Shown: positions 24,681-36,729 of the stretch, piece by piece
Layout: each line of letters begins with the position of its first letter
Position numbering within the stretch: position 1 is the first letter of the stretch
Source of the DNA: Tamarix chinensis
Lineage: Eukaryota; Streptophyta; Magnoliopsida; Caryophyllales; Tamaricaceae
DNA: 64,000 nucleotides
Assembly: GCA_030549775.1 (NCBI GenBank)
Contig: CM060177.1
Location: 31,524,014 to 31,588,013 of the forward strand
Direction: 5' to 3'
The notes under the pieces: model-generated
Database searches by the model: none
Seen by the model: the letters and a program-made list of their open reading frames with translations, nothing else
Told to the model about the DNA's origin: nothing
Position numbers and translations under genes: made by a program

Positions 24681-27600
24681 GAAGGATTTAGCCTAATGAA
24701 AGCAACATAGCAGAATAAAATTAAAGGCTAAAATACCCAAGAACCCATGCTAGATTAAGATCAAACCTACTAGTTGCTCGGACTAGGTTAACTGATTGAT
24801 TTGAATTGAGGGTGAGAATGATTTGATCTACTTATTATTCTAATTCATGATTACTCTAAGCACTAGAATTCAATCTTCTTCAAGTAAGTGAACGCGAATT
24901 ACGTTGCACCTCTACCAGTATCTATACACAACAAAAATGGATCTTCGGGGATGCGTGCTAGTGCCACTAGAAACTCATTCTCAATTTCGCGGAGAAAAAA
25001 TCTTAATGGATAGAAATTTCACCATTCACAAAAGAGATATCAAGGGGTATTTATAATAAAAAAAACTAGATTAATCTTATATTAAAACCCTATCCCACCT
25101 TAGTTACATTGAACTTGGGATTTTAATAAAATTAAAGCCACATTAGGTTTAATTCTATTAATACCACCTTGGGCTTCAAGAGATATTAACCATATTAAGA
25201 CCTCATCTTACCTAGCTTGAAGTCCATTTCTAATGTAGTTTGATTGATGTGTGATCCTATAGTTTCATGCAATATTTGTAGTGGACCGAAACTCCTTTCA
25301 GACCCACAAATTATAAGAGGTATCTAGCAAGACATTATGATCACCCAAATTACGTAAATGTTATAAGCTCGAAACAACCTATTATAATATGTATATTTAC
25401 CCTTTTGTCAGACAATATTTAGATTGAGCATAAGGTATTGATTGTGTCATCCTTGATTTGTTTAATAACACTCTTTCTTGATCACTAAGTAAGAATAACC
25501 TTAAACGAAACACACCTCATTAGCACATGTTCATGTAGTATTATACATGCTTGTCGAGGGGACCAAAGATTTCTCTCTCATGTCATGAGAAGGACAAATT
25601 CCATCTTAATAATCTATATGTATCTATATAATTCACACCATGTTCGATCATTAATTGTAATATCATGTATTTTTATAAGATTTATACAATGAAAACTTAT
25701 TACGTTTGATAAAATTTGGATGATTTTTATCTGGATTTGGAGTCATACCTGGGTTTCATGTAATAAGGAATTTGGAAAAGTTAAGAAAATTGAATAAAGT
25801 GATTTTTTCTAGCTAACGGATCTACTGGTTCGTCATTTCACCTAAAGGTTCTGATTGATCAAATCGATTGACTAGTTTGGGAAAAATGATCTACTGGTCT
25901 ATAGAATGACTGAGTGGTATGACCAAATCAATCGTTTTGTTTGTCGGGTTGAGTGCTTTTTGAAGCTCAATTTTTTGGAATTTTTTTTTCTTAAAATGGA
26001 ACTTTAATAATCCAACTCCATGTTGTTCCTGAGTGATCCTTAACCCTATTGATCATTTATCCAACTTTAATCTTTGCCTCAAACAGCTTTGAGGGATTGA
26101 TTTCGACAAGTGAGGGGGAGGGTGACCTCACCCTTATCTTCTTCTTCCTATCTTCCCTACACACCTCTTGAAGTATGCTTTAATTTTCAAATTGTCCCTA
26201 CATGGCTGGGATATTTTCTCTCCACACGGATCATCCATTTTCCTTCATGTCTTTGATATTTTCTGGATAAACTCAACTTGCATTCTCCAGAAAATCACAA
26301 TTTGATTTCTGAGATGAAAGTTGACCTATTCTTGATAAATTTTCCTATTCAGCTCAAATTTAAATAGTAAAAATAGGGTTTTCTATTTGTTACATATCCT
26401 CACTCATTCTCTAACTAATTAGTTGGCTATAAACAACCTTAATCACCCCCTTTTCTCACCTTTCTTTCAACCTTTAAAATACCAGAGTTCTCAAGCACTT
26501 CTTTTAATTTATATCCACTTAAACCCCTCCATTCTAATTCAATTTAATCTTCTAATCCTTCCTCTCTCTCTCTCTCTGATTTTATTTTTAAGCAAGAAAG
26601 AGTTATATTTAGGAAGAAGTTTAGTTTGCTTTAGCAATTACTTCCTCTATTTTTATCTTGGAAGTGGTAAGTTCATTTTCTCCCCTAATTTGAGTTCTTG
26701 ATTTTTAAAGGTTATTTAATGATTTTTGAGTTTTAAACTTTTGTTTTAAGGTTAATTTTTGAAAGTTGAAATCTTTCAAGTTAAAATTTTCCCTTGTTGT
26801 GGAAAATTTTTCTAAGCTTCAAGTGAGTCATTTTTACCTTTGAAATGTGACATGAATAAGCATGTGAGTTAGTGTATTCTATAAATGCTAATCTTTATGT
26901 GCTTGTCTAATAATTTGGAATTATAGTGATGCATGTTGAATTATTTAATATTTCTAAGAAAAGAGCTTAGTTTATGAAAAATAAGGTTGGTTGCTTGTAA
27001 ATGAATCATGATTTTGTTTAGAAGTATGTTAACTCTTGGTCTTATGCTATGACAATATTAAATTTTGGATGCGGTAAGATTTTAAAGTTTGAATTATGTT
27101 AAAAGGATTGATTTGTGATGTATGGAGGCAAAGTGATCAATTTTTTATCCCAAATTGATCGGTTGGTCCATAGAATAGTTGACTAGTTGGTCCAAAATGA
27201 TCGATTAAAATGTGTGTGGTGACTTTGGTTGTTGTTTGCTTAAACTAATTGACCGCTTTGTCAGAACTAATTTTTTATAGTAGAAAAGTCTACTAGTATG
27301 ACCATACTGATTGATTGGTTCAAGGGAACTCTGAGGTTTAGTTAAGATAAATCGATTGACTATTTTAGGTAGAGTGTGCTATTTTGTTCCTTTGAACTTG
27401 ACGTGCTTTGAGACTATGCACAATGTTATAAAATGATTCTTTACTGATGATAACACATATCTTAACATAAATGAACTATCCTATTAGGTGGATTAAATGG
27501 TTCGTAATTCACGGTATTCTCACTAAGTGCTTTGGAAGGTCTTAATGGAAAAACCATAATGGTATGTTATGACTTCAAAAGGATAACGTAATCTTGATTC

Positions 27601-28100
27601 TTGGACTAAATGGATTATCATTATGGATTGATCTAACATTAGTTAAGCACTAATGGAAATCCCACCTCATGGTTGGAGGGTAATAATGGTTAAAATGTAA
27701 TGTTACATGGATCTGTTACTTAGATATTACATGGACCTTATGTGATAACATAACCTTGGAAATTAACACACTAATACTTAAAGTGAAATATAGTCGAGTT
27801 GTGCATGGGTCTGGGTTACCCCAATCCTCGATTAGCTACTGAGGGTTAGTCTACCTTCAAGAATTTATTCGTGCCCTCAAGAGTTGCCTTCGAGTGTGAT
27901 CCTAGTAGATCTGGGTGTCTTACCTACTGTAGACACTAATGATGTATTAGAGGGTATCAGTACTAAAGGTCTAGTCACTTAGGTGGTTTTTGGCTTCAGT
28001 CGAACTTTATGTCCAATGGTGGTTACTTGGCTTTGATCGGACTTTATGTCCTCTCTTTTGGATAGACTTCTATGGTATGTGAGACCATAGGGTAATTAAT
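24681..28100. repeat. LTR-retroelement-like non-coding DNA
   Basis: No coding domain was found. Short repeated phrases occur, such as TCGATTGACTA at about 25864 and 27353 and TTGGTCCA near 27162 and 27190. A CT microsatellite lies at 26563-26577. A body near 27800-28060 contains two copies of a CTT...CGGACTTTATGTCC phrase. The composition and phrase repeats resemble long plant LTRs, but I could not define ends. Confidence 0.35.
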
Positions 28101-28400
28101 TGTAACATCCCAAATTTTACTACTAAAAAAAATTCATTTTAGAACTAAATCATATAACCAAAATAATCAGGTTTTACCACCATAATTAACGTAATTATAG
28201 CTTACTATACCATCTTTAAAATAATCATAAGAAAAAAACCATTAAAATTAAACCATGGTAAATATAAATGAGAGAAGATTCATCAACATAAATATGAGTT
28301 TTGGAGATTAACTCCAAATACAATAATCCAAAATACATACAAAAGAGATACCATGGAGTTAAGAGTCCAAAAAGCACTGCGACATAAACTCTCAATGACA
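28101..28400 (-). repeat. Fragment of the TGTAACAxCC repeat family
   Basis: It begins TGTAACATCCCAAATTTTAC, closely resembling the ends at 17439 and 17718. The downstream text also resembles 17930-18060 (for example the CAAAATACA and GAGTTnAGA phrases). It is cut off by the CACTA-like array that follows. Confidence 0.45.
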
Positions 28401-28503
28401 ACAGTTTCATGTATAATCCACAATGGGTAAGGGTCATTGTAAATGTATTCAATGATTTTAAGGGGATTAAAGACAACAGTTATTTTCACTGTTGTGGAAA
28501 TTT

Positions 28504-28783
28504 TTTTTACAACTGGCATTAAACCATTTTTAATCTCACCCTTACCTGTTGTCTTATGCTTTTTATAACAGTTGTTTAACCATTTTTAATGTCACTATCA
28601 CCCACTATCTTTTTCTTTTTACAATGGGTCTTTAACCATTGTTAATGTCACTATTACCCACTATCTTTTACTTTTTACAATGGGTGTTTAAATGTTGTTA
28701 ATGTCACCCTTATTAGTTGTCTTATCCTTTTTACATCGGGTGTTTATCCACTGTCAATATAGAGCTAACCCGATGTCTTTTAT
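28504..28783. repeat. 56-bp tandem array with internal dyads
   Basis: Units begin with TTTTTACA or close variants at 28504, 28560, 28616, 28672 and 28728, an exact 56-bp period. Each unit contains a quasi-palindrome; the clearest is ACAATGG-8 bp-CCATTGT in the third unit. A sixth, shorter unit starts near 28778 and decayed copies continue to about 28900. Confidence 0.9.
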
Positions 28784-29158
28784 AACTTAAACGACAGGGG
28801 TTTAACTGTTGTCAATTTAAAGTATGCCCATTGTGGATTGTCTTTTAAAATGGCTAAACAATTGTTGTTATTTATAAGTAAACCGATTAAAAAAATGGTT
28901 GTGTTAATCATTGTGAATTAAACAACTAACTGGAATTAAATTAAAAAGTTAAATATCCAGTATAGATATATACTATTTACCCATTGTCTAAATATTATAT
29001 ACAATGCACATGTTTAACTGTTGTCAATATAAAATTTAGGCGTTGTGAAAATTTTATGAATTCATCTTATATACTGCTATATATAATCTATATTATATCC
29101 ACAACTTGCTATATACAATCCATACTATATCCAAAACCTACTATACACACAATCAGTT

Positions 29159-29177
29159 ATATATATATATAACATAC

Positions 29178-29211
<34 letters not shown>

Positions 29212-29212
29212 C
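29159..29212. repeat. (TA)n microsatellite
   Basis: Two runs of alternating TA separated by short interruptions. Confidence 0.8.
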
Positions 29213-29409
29213 ACAATTTGTTATATACAACCTGAACATGTTATATATAAATGGAGTTAACATGATATTTTGTTATTATTTATTTTTCTAGTAATATTTA
29301 CACAACAAAAACTACACTAAATGATAATTATGTACAATAATAATGATATTCTGTTGTATCACACCATCAAAGCAGAATTGCGTCAAGACTCAAGGTCCAA
29401 CCATATCTT

Positions 29410-29890
29410 TACCTACTAAGTATTCAAATGAGAAATAGCCATAGAGGCCCATTCCTCTCGAACTTCATCAATTTATTCATAGGTGTAACATCAACCACTA
29501 TATAACAGATAATAATGCAAAATGAATTCACATTTTTGTTGGTTGTTATCCATGAGTAATAATTCTTTAAAGCTTAAGAATTTAAACTTACTTTATTTGG
29601 AATTTGAGGTTTGGTTTTCATCTCTAATACATTCTCTTTCATAAACCCCATGACATAATATTTACAATATATCCCATTCGACTAGTTAGGACACCATCGG
29701 TTAAAATTAAATACATTAGAGTATAAAAAACTTGCTTAATATGATACAAATTTTATAATAGGAATAACATGTTAATTTAAACTCGAACTAGTTTATACCT
29801 TATCAACTATCTCCCACTTTATTACACTTGCTTCCCTAAACTCTTTATTAGCTTGATACATTCTCATAGCCCTTGCTCCAACATAAAAAA
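29410..29890 (-). pseudogene. Ulp1/C48 cysteine protease-like remnant of a transposon
   Basis: Read on the minus strand, three pieces follow in order. First is RAMRMYQANKEFREAS (about 29880-29805). Next is SNGIYCKYYVMGFMKENVLE, whose Cys codon (29664-29666) sits where the catalytic Cys of Ulp1-like proteases lies (usual context CGYYVMRFMK). Last is a C-terminal IDEVREEWASMAISHL (about 29465-29418). At least two stops interrupt the frame, one just before SNGIYC and one before IDEVREEW. Such proteases are carried by plant transposons. The N-terminal His region was not found. Confidence 0.55.
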
Positions 29891-31164
29891 AAATAATATA
29901 TTATATGAAATGTGATTTATATAAACCATAAATTCATATATGTATACATGAATAAACACTTGACATTTTAAACGTCTTACATATTCACAATTTGTACGAC
30001 TTCATCAAATACAAGACCATGCATAGATTCAAGTTTTCATTTAACTTATTGTATGCTCTTCTTTTATCTCCTCGATCTAAGTAGTGAAGAAACACTAGTA
30101 GTAGCTCTTAATTCTTCGGTTCGCAGCTAAAAATTTGTTGTCATTAAGAGGTTATTATTCTCTTAATATGATTCAGTTTCTATACTTCCACCCCATCAAT
30201 ATTCCTTCTCCATGAGCTTCCCCCTACCATGGCTCCTCCAGAGCGCAACATATATAGCGGTCGGCAGTATGGTTCTAGTTCTATGCTCTCTATTAGAAAG
30301 CATTTGTCTCAACCAATTTGTAGCCTACTAAATCAATTTGAATAGGTAATTCTAAACCCTAGTATGATTACATATAAGGAGATTGAAGTTAAATTATTAA
30401 TTAAATTTAGTTTGTGGTTGAAGCATATTAATAAGCTTAGTTTGGTATTATTGAGCTTTAGTTATTGAATTTACAAAAATCCGACCTTACTGGTGAGTTA
30501 TGTGTTTATTTAACATACTTCATTTGATATTAGAGGCAGAGTTATGTCTTTATTCAATGATGGTTAGTATATTAGTTTTTAAGTTTTTGAGTGAACTTAG
30601 TGAAAATGGTTATCTTAGGTTGTATGAGACACGAGGAATAGTATATATGTTTATTCAGGGGGTTTTGATGCTAGAATTAAATTGTTACCTTTGGTTAATT
30701 GAAAGTTGTTTTAGAGGGGGATACAATAGAGAAGGAACTAGGTATATATCAGTAATAATGCACGATACACTAGTGTTAAATGTGTTCTCTTCTAATATGA
30801 TAATTGATTACTTATTCAAAGCTAAACCTATCTCAATGTTAGAAACTAGAAAATCCTAGCAAGCTCCAAATGCTTGCAAAATTCATATAACTCTACTAGA
30901 CTTTTAGCTTGAACCCATACGTACAAGTGACTTAATTTATATATATATATATATTATCAAGATAAATATCATGTTTCTCTTTTGCAAAATTCATAAATAA
31001 GGATTGGTGGGGGTGTATGGGAGAGTAGGGGAGGATGGATTAATGAATTGCCAATCCAGTTTCTCACTAGGCAAAAGACAAGGAAACAAAAACTGATGAA
31101 GATGGGGGAGGGGTAAAAAATAGGATAGAGGAAGTGGAAGCAAAGAAGTGATATGCTTCCTCTA

Positions 31165-31166
<2 letters not shown>

Positions 31167-31197
<31 letters not shown>
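31167..31197. repeat. (AC)n microsatellite
   Basis: About fifteen perfect AC units. The open frame across it is an artefact. Confidence 0.95.
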
Positions 31198-31199
<2 letters not shown>

Positions 31200-31305
31200 A
31201 CACACCTTTAAGCTGTTTAGGTTGATATTTGTAGAAAATTAGGCTAAAATTTAAATTGGTAATTTTTTACTTGCCAATAAAATGCATTCTTCTATTATGT
31301 GTGTA

Positions 31306-31319
31306 TTTTTCTTGTGGTG
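31306..31319 (-). repeat. Candidate CACTA terminal inverted repeat
   Basis: Reverse complement reads CACCACAAGAAAAA, one mismatch from the widespread plant CACTA end. No matching left end was found. Confidence 0.35.
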
Positions 31320-32576
31320 AGGAAGCATTTTTTTGTTAGCTTCCAATAACATAGCAGCACTAATGCCTCCATATCCTTTTAGGATTCGTGCAACCGTGCC
31401 TCAATTTAGTGGGAAGTTCCTCATGTTAGGTACAAGTACTACAATGCATAACCATGCATCACTGTTTGTAGCCACATATAAAGAAACCCATAGTTGTATG
31501 TATCGGTTGAAGTGTAAGTAGACAAAAGTAGAGAGTGCACCCAATATTAATTCTATAATATGAGGAATAGTTATGCGATACATGTCAGCATAACTTTAGG
31601 AAGAACTAACTTACAGTGCATAAAACCAACTATGTGAGAGGCTCAATCAATTATGTACTGAAATATTAGCCTATTTGTTGTTGAAGTAATTTGACAATAG
31701 CATTCTTATTCCCTTGTATCAAAAGCTGACTCAATTAAAGCCTTATTCTGTACTGAAAGATAGGATGAGGAATAATACTTCCTACTTTAGCAGTGTCATT
31801 GGTTTATTACTTGATGGGAAGTTGTGTACAACTAGACCTCCCCAACTTTATCAAGGGAAGGATTCATATGGATAGCTATTGTTGTAACTGCTTGTGAAGT
31901 TCTTTTATAATTTTTTTTCTTCTTAGTTTTATTTAAAACCTTATAAACTTTGGTGGATAAAGGGGTGACATATCAGTTGGAACATAGAAAGGTATGGTGA
32001 ATATATGTAGTTATTTGTGGAATATGATAAAAATGTTTTAGTAGTTCATTATGTTTTAGAACTACGTGAGTGATAGTGAAAGCATACAAATGGTTGCTAC
32101 ATTAGAAGCTTATATATGTTGTATGGGGTATTTGTAAAATTGATCTAAACAAGAAAAACCTTGTTGTTGATGGTATGGTTAATCCTTAACTACAAACACT
32201 AAGCCTTGTTATATGCCTAAATCTTATCACAGAGGTTGTATGGGGTATTATATACTTTTTTTTACCCTATAACTATGAAAAATAAGCCATGTTATATAAA
32301 CATGTATAAGGATTGTTTGGGTGAAATAAACATCAATATTCTCAATATTATCTCACAAGGAGGAAAATAAGAAGCATAAAAAAAGGAACTCGTAATGTGT
32401 GTGTGTGTGTGTGTATCAAATCATAGATTGATGTGATTTTCCCAGGAATACTAAACAATGCTTCTTCATTGTTTCCTCCAACCCTTCCTCCTCTATTTCC
32501 CCTCTAACAGTACATAAACCTAAAAAAGAATCATGAGTTAAAGAATAGGCATCTGGTCAAACTTTAGGTGGAGTAT
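31320..32576. other. Intergenic DNA; nothing recognised except a GT repeat
   Basis: A short (GT)n run lies at 32396-32414. The open frame at 31333-31521 has no recognisable domain. Confidence 0.4.
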
Positions 32577-32933
32577 TAATTTTTTGTTTATTGGATGGTG
32601 GTAGTGTTATTTAGAATGGAATTGAGTTTTGAGTAGACACTATGCTTATGGAAGGTGATGTGGGTAGATCAAGTAGCAATTAGGGTTGGCATTGGGAAAT
32701 CTTCCTAGAGTAGGATAAGGCAGAAGGCGCCACCAACTAATGATTTGTTGTTGTTTGCTATTGTTGCCTCTATATTACAGAGGAGGAAACAAATAATAGA
32801 GAAGTATAGTAGCATGGATGGAATTTTGAGGGATTGTAATAACATGGCTGGGCTTATAGATGTTTGGAAACTGTTGGATGATGCACACAACTTGGTGATC
32901 AATCTCCACAATAAGATACAAACCTCTCTTTAA
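32577..32933 (+). pseudogene. RabGAP/TBC-domain protein, C-terminal fragment with two nonsense codons
   Basis: A single uninterrupted reading register from about 32577 to the stop at 32931-32933 matches the C-terminal end of a plant RabGAP/TBC protein (At5g52580-like, recalled from the family). Visible blocks are MVVVLFRMELSFE, TLCLWKVMWVDQVAIRVGIG, SRIRQKAPPTNDLLLFAIVA, ILQRRKQIIEKYSSMDGILR and VWKLLDDAHNLVINLHNKI. Two TAG codons break it, at 32634-32636 and 32706-32708, without any frameshift over about 340 bases. TBC domains accelerate GTP hydrolysis by Rab GTPases in membrane traffic. The N-terminal part, including the catalytic Arg and Gln motifs, is absent. It may be a retrocopy or a transposon-captured fragment; no poly-A tail was seen. 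Confidence 0.7.
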
Positions 32934-34006
32934 AAGTTGCTGCAACAAATTACCTTCCCTATTGGTTTGTACTTGATTTTGGTCCATGCCTCTTGAGTCT
33001 ATACTATTTGAGAGTAGCAAATTTTTTGTGTGGGTAATAATGTTGATCAATGTTAGCTATGACACATTTTAGCTACAACTAGCCAAGCATATGGTGATTA
33101 GCTTTTGCTGCAAGATTGTGTTCTACTTTTTTTTCCTACAAATTCACCTCATCCTAGTGTAGGCATGGTTATTAAGGAGCTTGAGGATCCCATAATCATT
33201 ACATTAGTAGATTGAAGTGGTGTTATTAGCTTCAAGCTGAGTGTTGTATCAGGGAGGTGCTACTGATTTTTCACTCGAGGGATTGGTGCATTAAAGTATC
33301 TAACTCTACTATGAACAAATAGTCATTTTTTAAATTTCATATTAATAAAATACATATTTATTCCGTTATCAAGCATCGTGTAGATTATGTAGATTTTAAT
33401 TGATGATAAGAATGACACATGTAATCGTGTTTTCGATTGAAGTCGTAGGATGCAAGCTAATATGCCAATACTTCACAATAACTTGTAATATAGTTAGGGC
33501 TGTGCATGGGTATAAAACTAAACCGGACTAGATATCCAAAATTGGTAATTTATTGGATTGAAGATTGGATTGAATTTTATCATTCTTTGTGTGGAACTGG
33601 ACCAAAAATATGGGTAAAGATTGAAATGGACCAGAATTACTTTTTTTTTAAAGATTTTAAAATAACACTATTGTATTCCCCCCTCCTAATTTGTTGTCAG
33701 GTTGACACTATGTGGCACCTACTATCAAATAAACAACTACTTCAATACTACAAATTTATAAGTGATAATTATCATCCTCATCAGTATGTATGGCTCATCT
33801 ATTTTATTGTCATTAGTATCAATCTAGAGTTTGCTTTGCTCTGGCAACCAAGCATTGTCTCAAGGCTAAGTTTATATCTTTTACTAAGTATGTTTTATTG
33901 TCAATGTATTAAGGTTGCTAGTGAGGAATCAAATCCAAAGTCAAGATCAGGGTTTCAAAATTAGAGAAATCTGCCAACAACCCATCATGTTGATACAAAT
34001 GATACC
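32934..34006. other. Intergenic DNA with an orphan hAT-like end
   Basis: TAGGGCTGTGCATGGGT at about 33494-33510 resembles the terminal repeat of plant hAT elements, but no partner end was found nearby. The open frame at 33506-33964 overlaps it and has no recognisable domain. Confidence 0.35.
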
Positions 34007-35525
34007 ATGGAATCCAAAGAAAATAATGAAGTAAGTATCATTTTCTTAAGATTTGATGCACCATTTATCTATAAACATATATTATGTTAATACTAGTACA
34101 TTAAGAAGGTGATTGATGAGGAATGATAACACTTCCACCATCATCTCCACCACCAACACTGCTTTTGTATCCATTTTTTTGTTTGAATCATTTAGTTGTA
34201 TATCTGTCATAATGCACATGTATGGTTAATTTCTTAAAATTTTTTCTTTATCATGTCATGTTAGACTAACTCGACTGAGGAGTGGGAAAAATTAAGAAGA
34301 TGGACAACAACATGTGTGGTCACATATGGAGCATATGTTGCTAATTTATTATCTTTGGTTTGTCCTAATAATGATGTTGATAGAGCTCTTTTTAAATTGG
34401 GATATTATAAGCGATGAGTTTTTTTAGATCTACTTACATTGAAGAAAGACGAGGGTTGCCATAACCAGTTGAGGATGGGAAATGAGGCTTTTTCTAGGCT
34501 TGTCTCAATATTGAGGGATTCTGGGAGACTGAATGAGACTCATTCCAACTACATAGAGGAGAGTGTGACCATATTTCTCAATATTATATATCATAATAGG
34601 AGAAGCTAGTCAATAACATTAGACTTTTGGTGGTCCGATGAAACAATAAGTCGACATTTCCATCAAGTATTGAATGCTATCATTTCTTTAGAGGGAATCG
34701 TTTTACAACAACCTGATGGATCTCAGTATCGTTCTAAAATATCAAGTAGCTTAAAATTTTGGCCATATTTTAAGGTAAATTTCATAATATTATAAAATAA
34801 ATGACTAATTACATATTACAACTTGAATTTGTAATAAAAATTTCTAGCATTTTGATATAGGATTTTATTGGAGAAATTGATGGATCACACTTTCATGTGA
34901 AAGTACCAAATAATGTGGTACAAAGATATCATGGCAAAAATGATTTCCCGACCCAAAATGTGTTAGATGCTTGCTCTTTTGACTTGAAGATTTTATATGT
35001 GTTTTCGGGATGGGAAGGGATGATATTTGATTCAATTATACTAAACAATGCTTTAGCTAGAGACATAGACAAATTGGTAGTGTTATCGGGAAAATTTTAC
35101 TTAGGTGATGTAGGTTTTCAATTGATGACTATATTTATTACATAATATTATGGTAGTCAATACCATCTCAAGGAATATAGTGTTTAACGTCCTTAGAATG
35201 CAAGGGGGATTTTCAATCTAAGGCATGCTTCCTTAAGAAACATTATTGAGAGGGCATTTGCTATTTTAAAGAAACATTATTAGGAAGTGGAACTAAACCA
35301 TTCTATCTTGTTGAATCTCAATCAGACATGGTTTTAGCTGGATACATTTTACATAACTATGTCATGGGAGTAGATCCAGATGAAAGATTAATTTGGAAGG
35401 TTGATAGTGAGGTAAGAATTATTAACACCCAAGTAGATGTTGCGACCTCAAGTTTAGTAGAAGAGTGTCGAGAAGCTGAGCAATTAAGAGATGGAATTGC
35501 AACTTCAATGTGGAGGGATAGGTAA
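34007..35525 (+). pseudogene. PIF/Harbinger transposase, degenerate
   Basis: Exon-like blocks are 34007-34030 (ATG; donor GTAAGT), 34265-34774 and 34861 onward. The second intron (34775-34860) joins WPYFK to DFIGEIDGSHFHVKVPNN. The three DDE residues can be placed: Asp in EIDGSHF, Asp in FYLGDVGFQ and Glu in IIERAFAILKK. Other family blocks are NDFPTQNVLDACSFDLKILY and ILNNALARD. The C-terminal part with LAGYILHNYVMGVD is at 35328-35525. The frame is broken by a TGA after GYYKR (about 34416), a TAG after YHNRRS and several stops after 35145, so it is not functional. Harbinger transposases cut and paste elements with 3-bp TWA target duplications, together with a Myb-like partner, which follows directly here. 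Confidence 0.85.
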
Positions 35526-35719
35526 GATAGTTAATGGTAGAGATATTATTATTGTTAAATTCATGTATAGAAAAAAAGTGTATTCAACAAGTGTACTGAA
35601 TGAAAATGTACTTGGCATAAAAATTATTATATTAGTTTTTATATTATTTGCGTTATTGATTATCTACTAAGTTGCTTTCAACATAAATAATCTTTCAGTA
35701 ATGTACTGATTTTAGGATG

Positions 35720-36729
35720 ATTAACAAATTTTTGTGCAAGAACCAATTGGTGGTGACATGCCATCTAATGAGAAGAAAATTTTGATCTGGGATGATAAAT
35801 CTATTAACTGATCAGATGCACTTAGGTCAGAAAATAGGTGGTTCATACTAATGTTGCTAAAGGGGTTAATGCTCAATTTGGGTTTGGTTGCTCGGTTAGC
35901 TATATAACGAACCGAATCAAGACCCTAAAAGAAGAATTATAACTTAGCATCTATAGCCTTGCAAGTGATTGGGTTTGGTTTTAATCAATCTACCCAAAGG
36001 GTAGAAGCTGATGCAATGGTTTGGAAAAAGTATATATTGGTAAGTTTTAAACCTTTTCATTCTTATATATCATAGACATTGAATTTGTATTTGTTTTCCT
36101 TCATTCCTGTGGAATATTCTTTCTTTATTATCATTACTAACTATTACTATTTCTACAGCTATGTAAATTAATATTTTTTTATAAGCTCATTCTGATGCCA
36201 AAAAACTTCACTATAGGCCCATTCAAAATTACCATAGATTAGATATTTTATTTGGTAATGACTAAGTAGTTGGAAAATTTTCCATTGGTCTAAAAGAAAG
36301 GTGTATGCGCCTAGAGGGACAAGAACATTAAAAACAACATCTGATGATTTAAGCATTAAGCAAAAACACCATAATGAAGTAACCTCTCTTTTGGCTGTTG
36401 CAGCTGGATCAATAACCACAAAGAAAAGAAAAGAGATTACGTATCCAAAAAAGATGAAGACTCTAAAACAAGGGATGGATGTAGTTGCGACAACTTTTGA
36501 TAGAGAAAATCTACGTAATTTCACTGAATTTGAGCTATATTATGAGTTTAAGAAGGTTGAAAGGTTAAAGAAAGTTCATTTGATAGAAATCTATACCAAG
36601 CTTGCAATAAATATTTGTGCCACTTGAACATTTCTTGGTCTTCCACCTAAAGGCAGGGCCATATAGTTGTGCGTGAAGCTCGTGAAGCTCGTTTATAACA
36701 TTTTTGATGATCCTAGTGTATCACTTTGA
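35720..36729 (+). pseudogene. Harbinger Myb/SANT-like partner gene, degenerate
   Basis: The order and wording follow the second gene of plant PIF/Harbinger elements (Myb/SANT-like, L10-interacting type). An N-terminal SANT-like stretch near 35780-35930 has stops. RVEADAMVWKKYIL precedes a GT donor at about 36040. After an acceptor near 36160 come AHSDAKKLHYRPIQNYHRLD and ILFGND. The C-terminal part is open at 36301-36627 (TKKRKEITYPKKMKTLKQGM and a charged helix), and FLGLPPKGRAI continues in another frame to about 36729. This partner helps bind terminal repeats and import the transposase. Several stops and at least one frame change make it inactive. Confidence 0.7.

Larger units (their letters stand above)
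28400..31319 (-). mobile_element. CACTA-like DNA transposon relic (approximate left border)
   Basis: Three signals support this. A 56-bp tandem array with dyad symmetry (28504-28783) resembles CACTA subterminal repeats. A Ulp1/C48-like protease remnant lies on the minus strand (29410-29890), an accessory gene known from plant CACTA and some MULE elements. The sequence TTTTTCTTGTGGTG at 31306-31319 is one base from the reverse complement of the common CACTA terminus CACTACAAGAAAA. No TNP2-type transposase and no left terminus were recognised, so the class call is tentative. Confidence 0.5.

Noticed and set aside
28101..28135. Left terminus of the CACTA-like element
   Set aside because: The sequence belongs to the TGTAACACC-type repeat family instead; no CACTACAAG-like end was found on this side.
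30500..30859. 119-codon open frame within the CACTA-like region
   Set aside because: No match to any transposon or host family I know; composition is that of AT-rich non-coding DNA.
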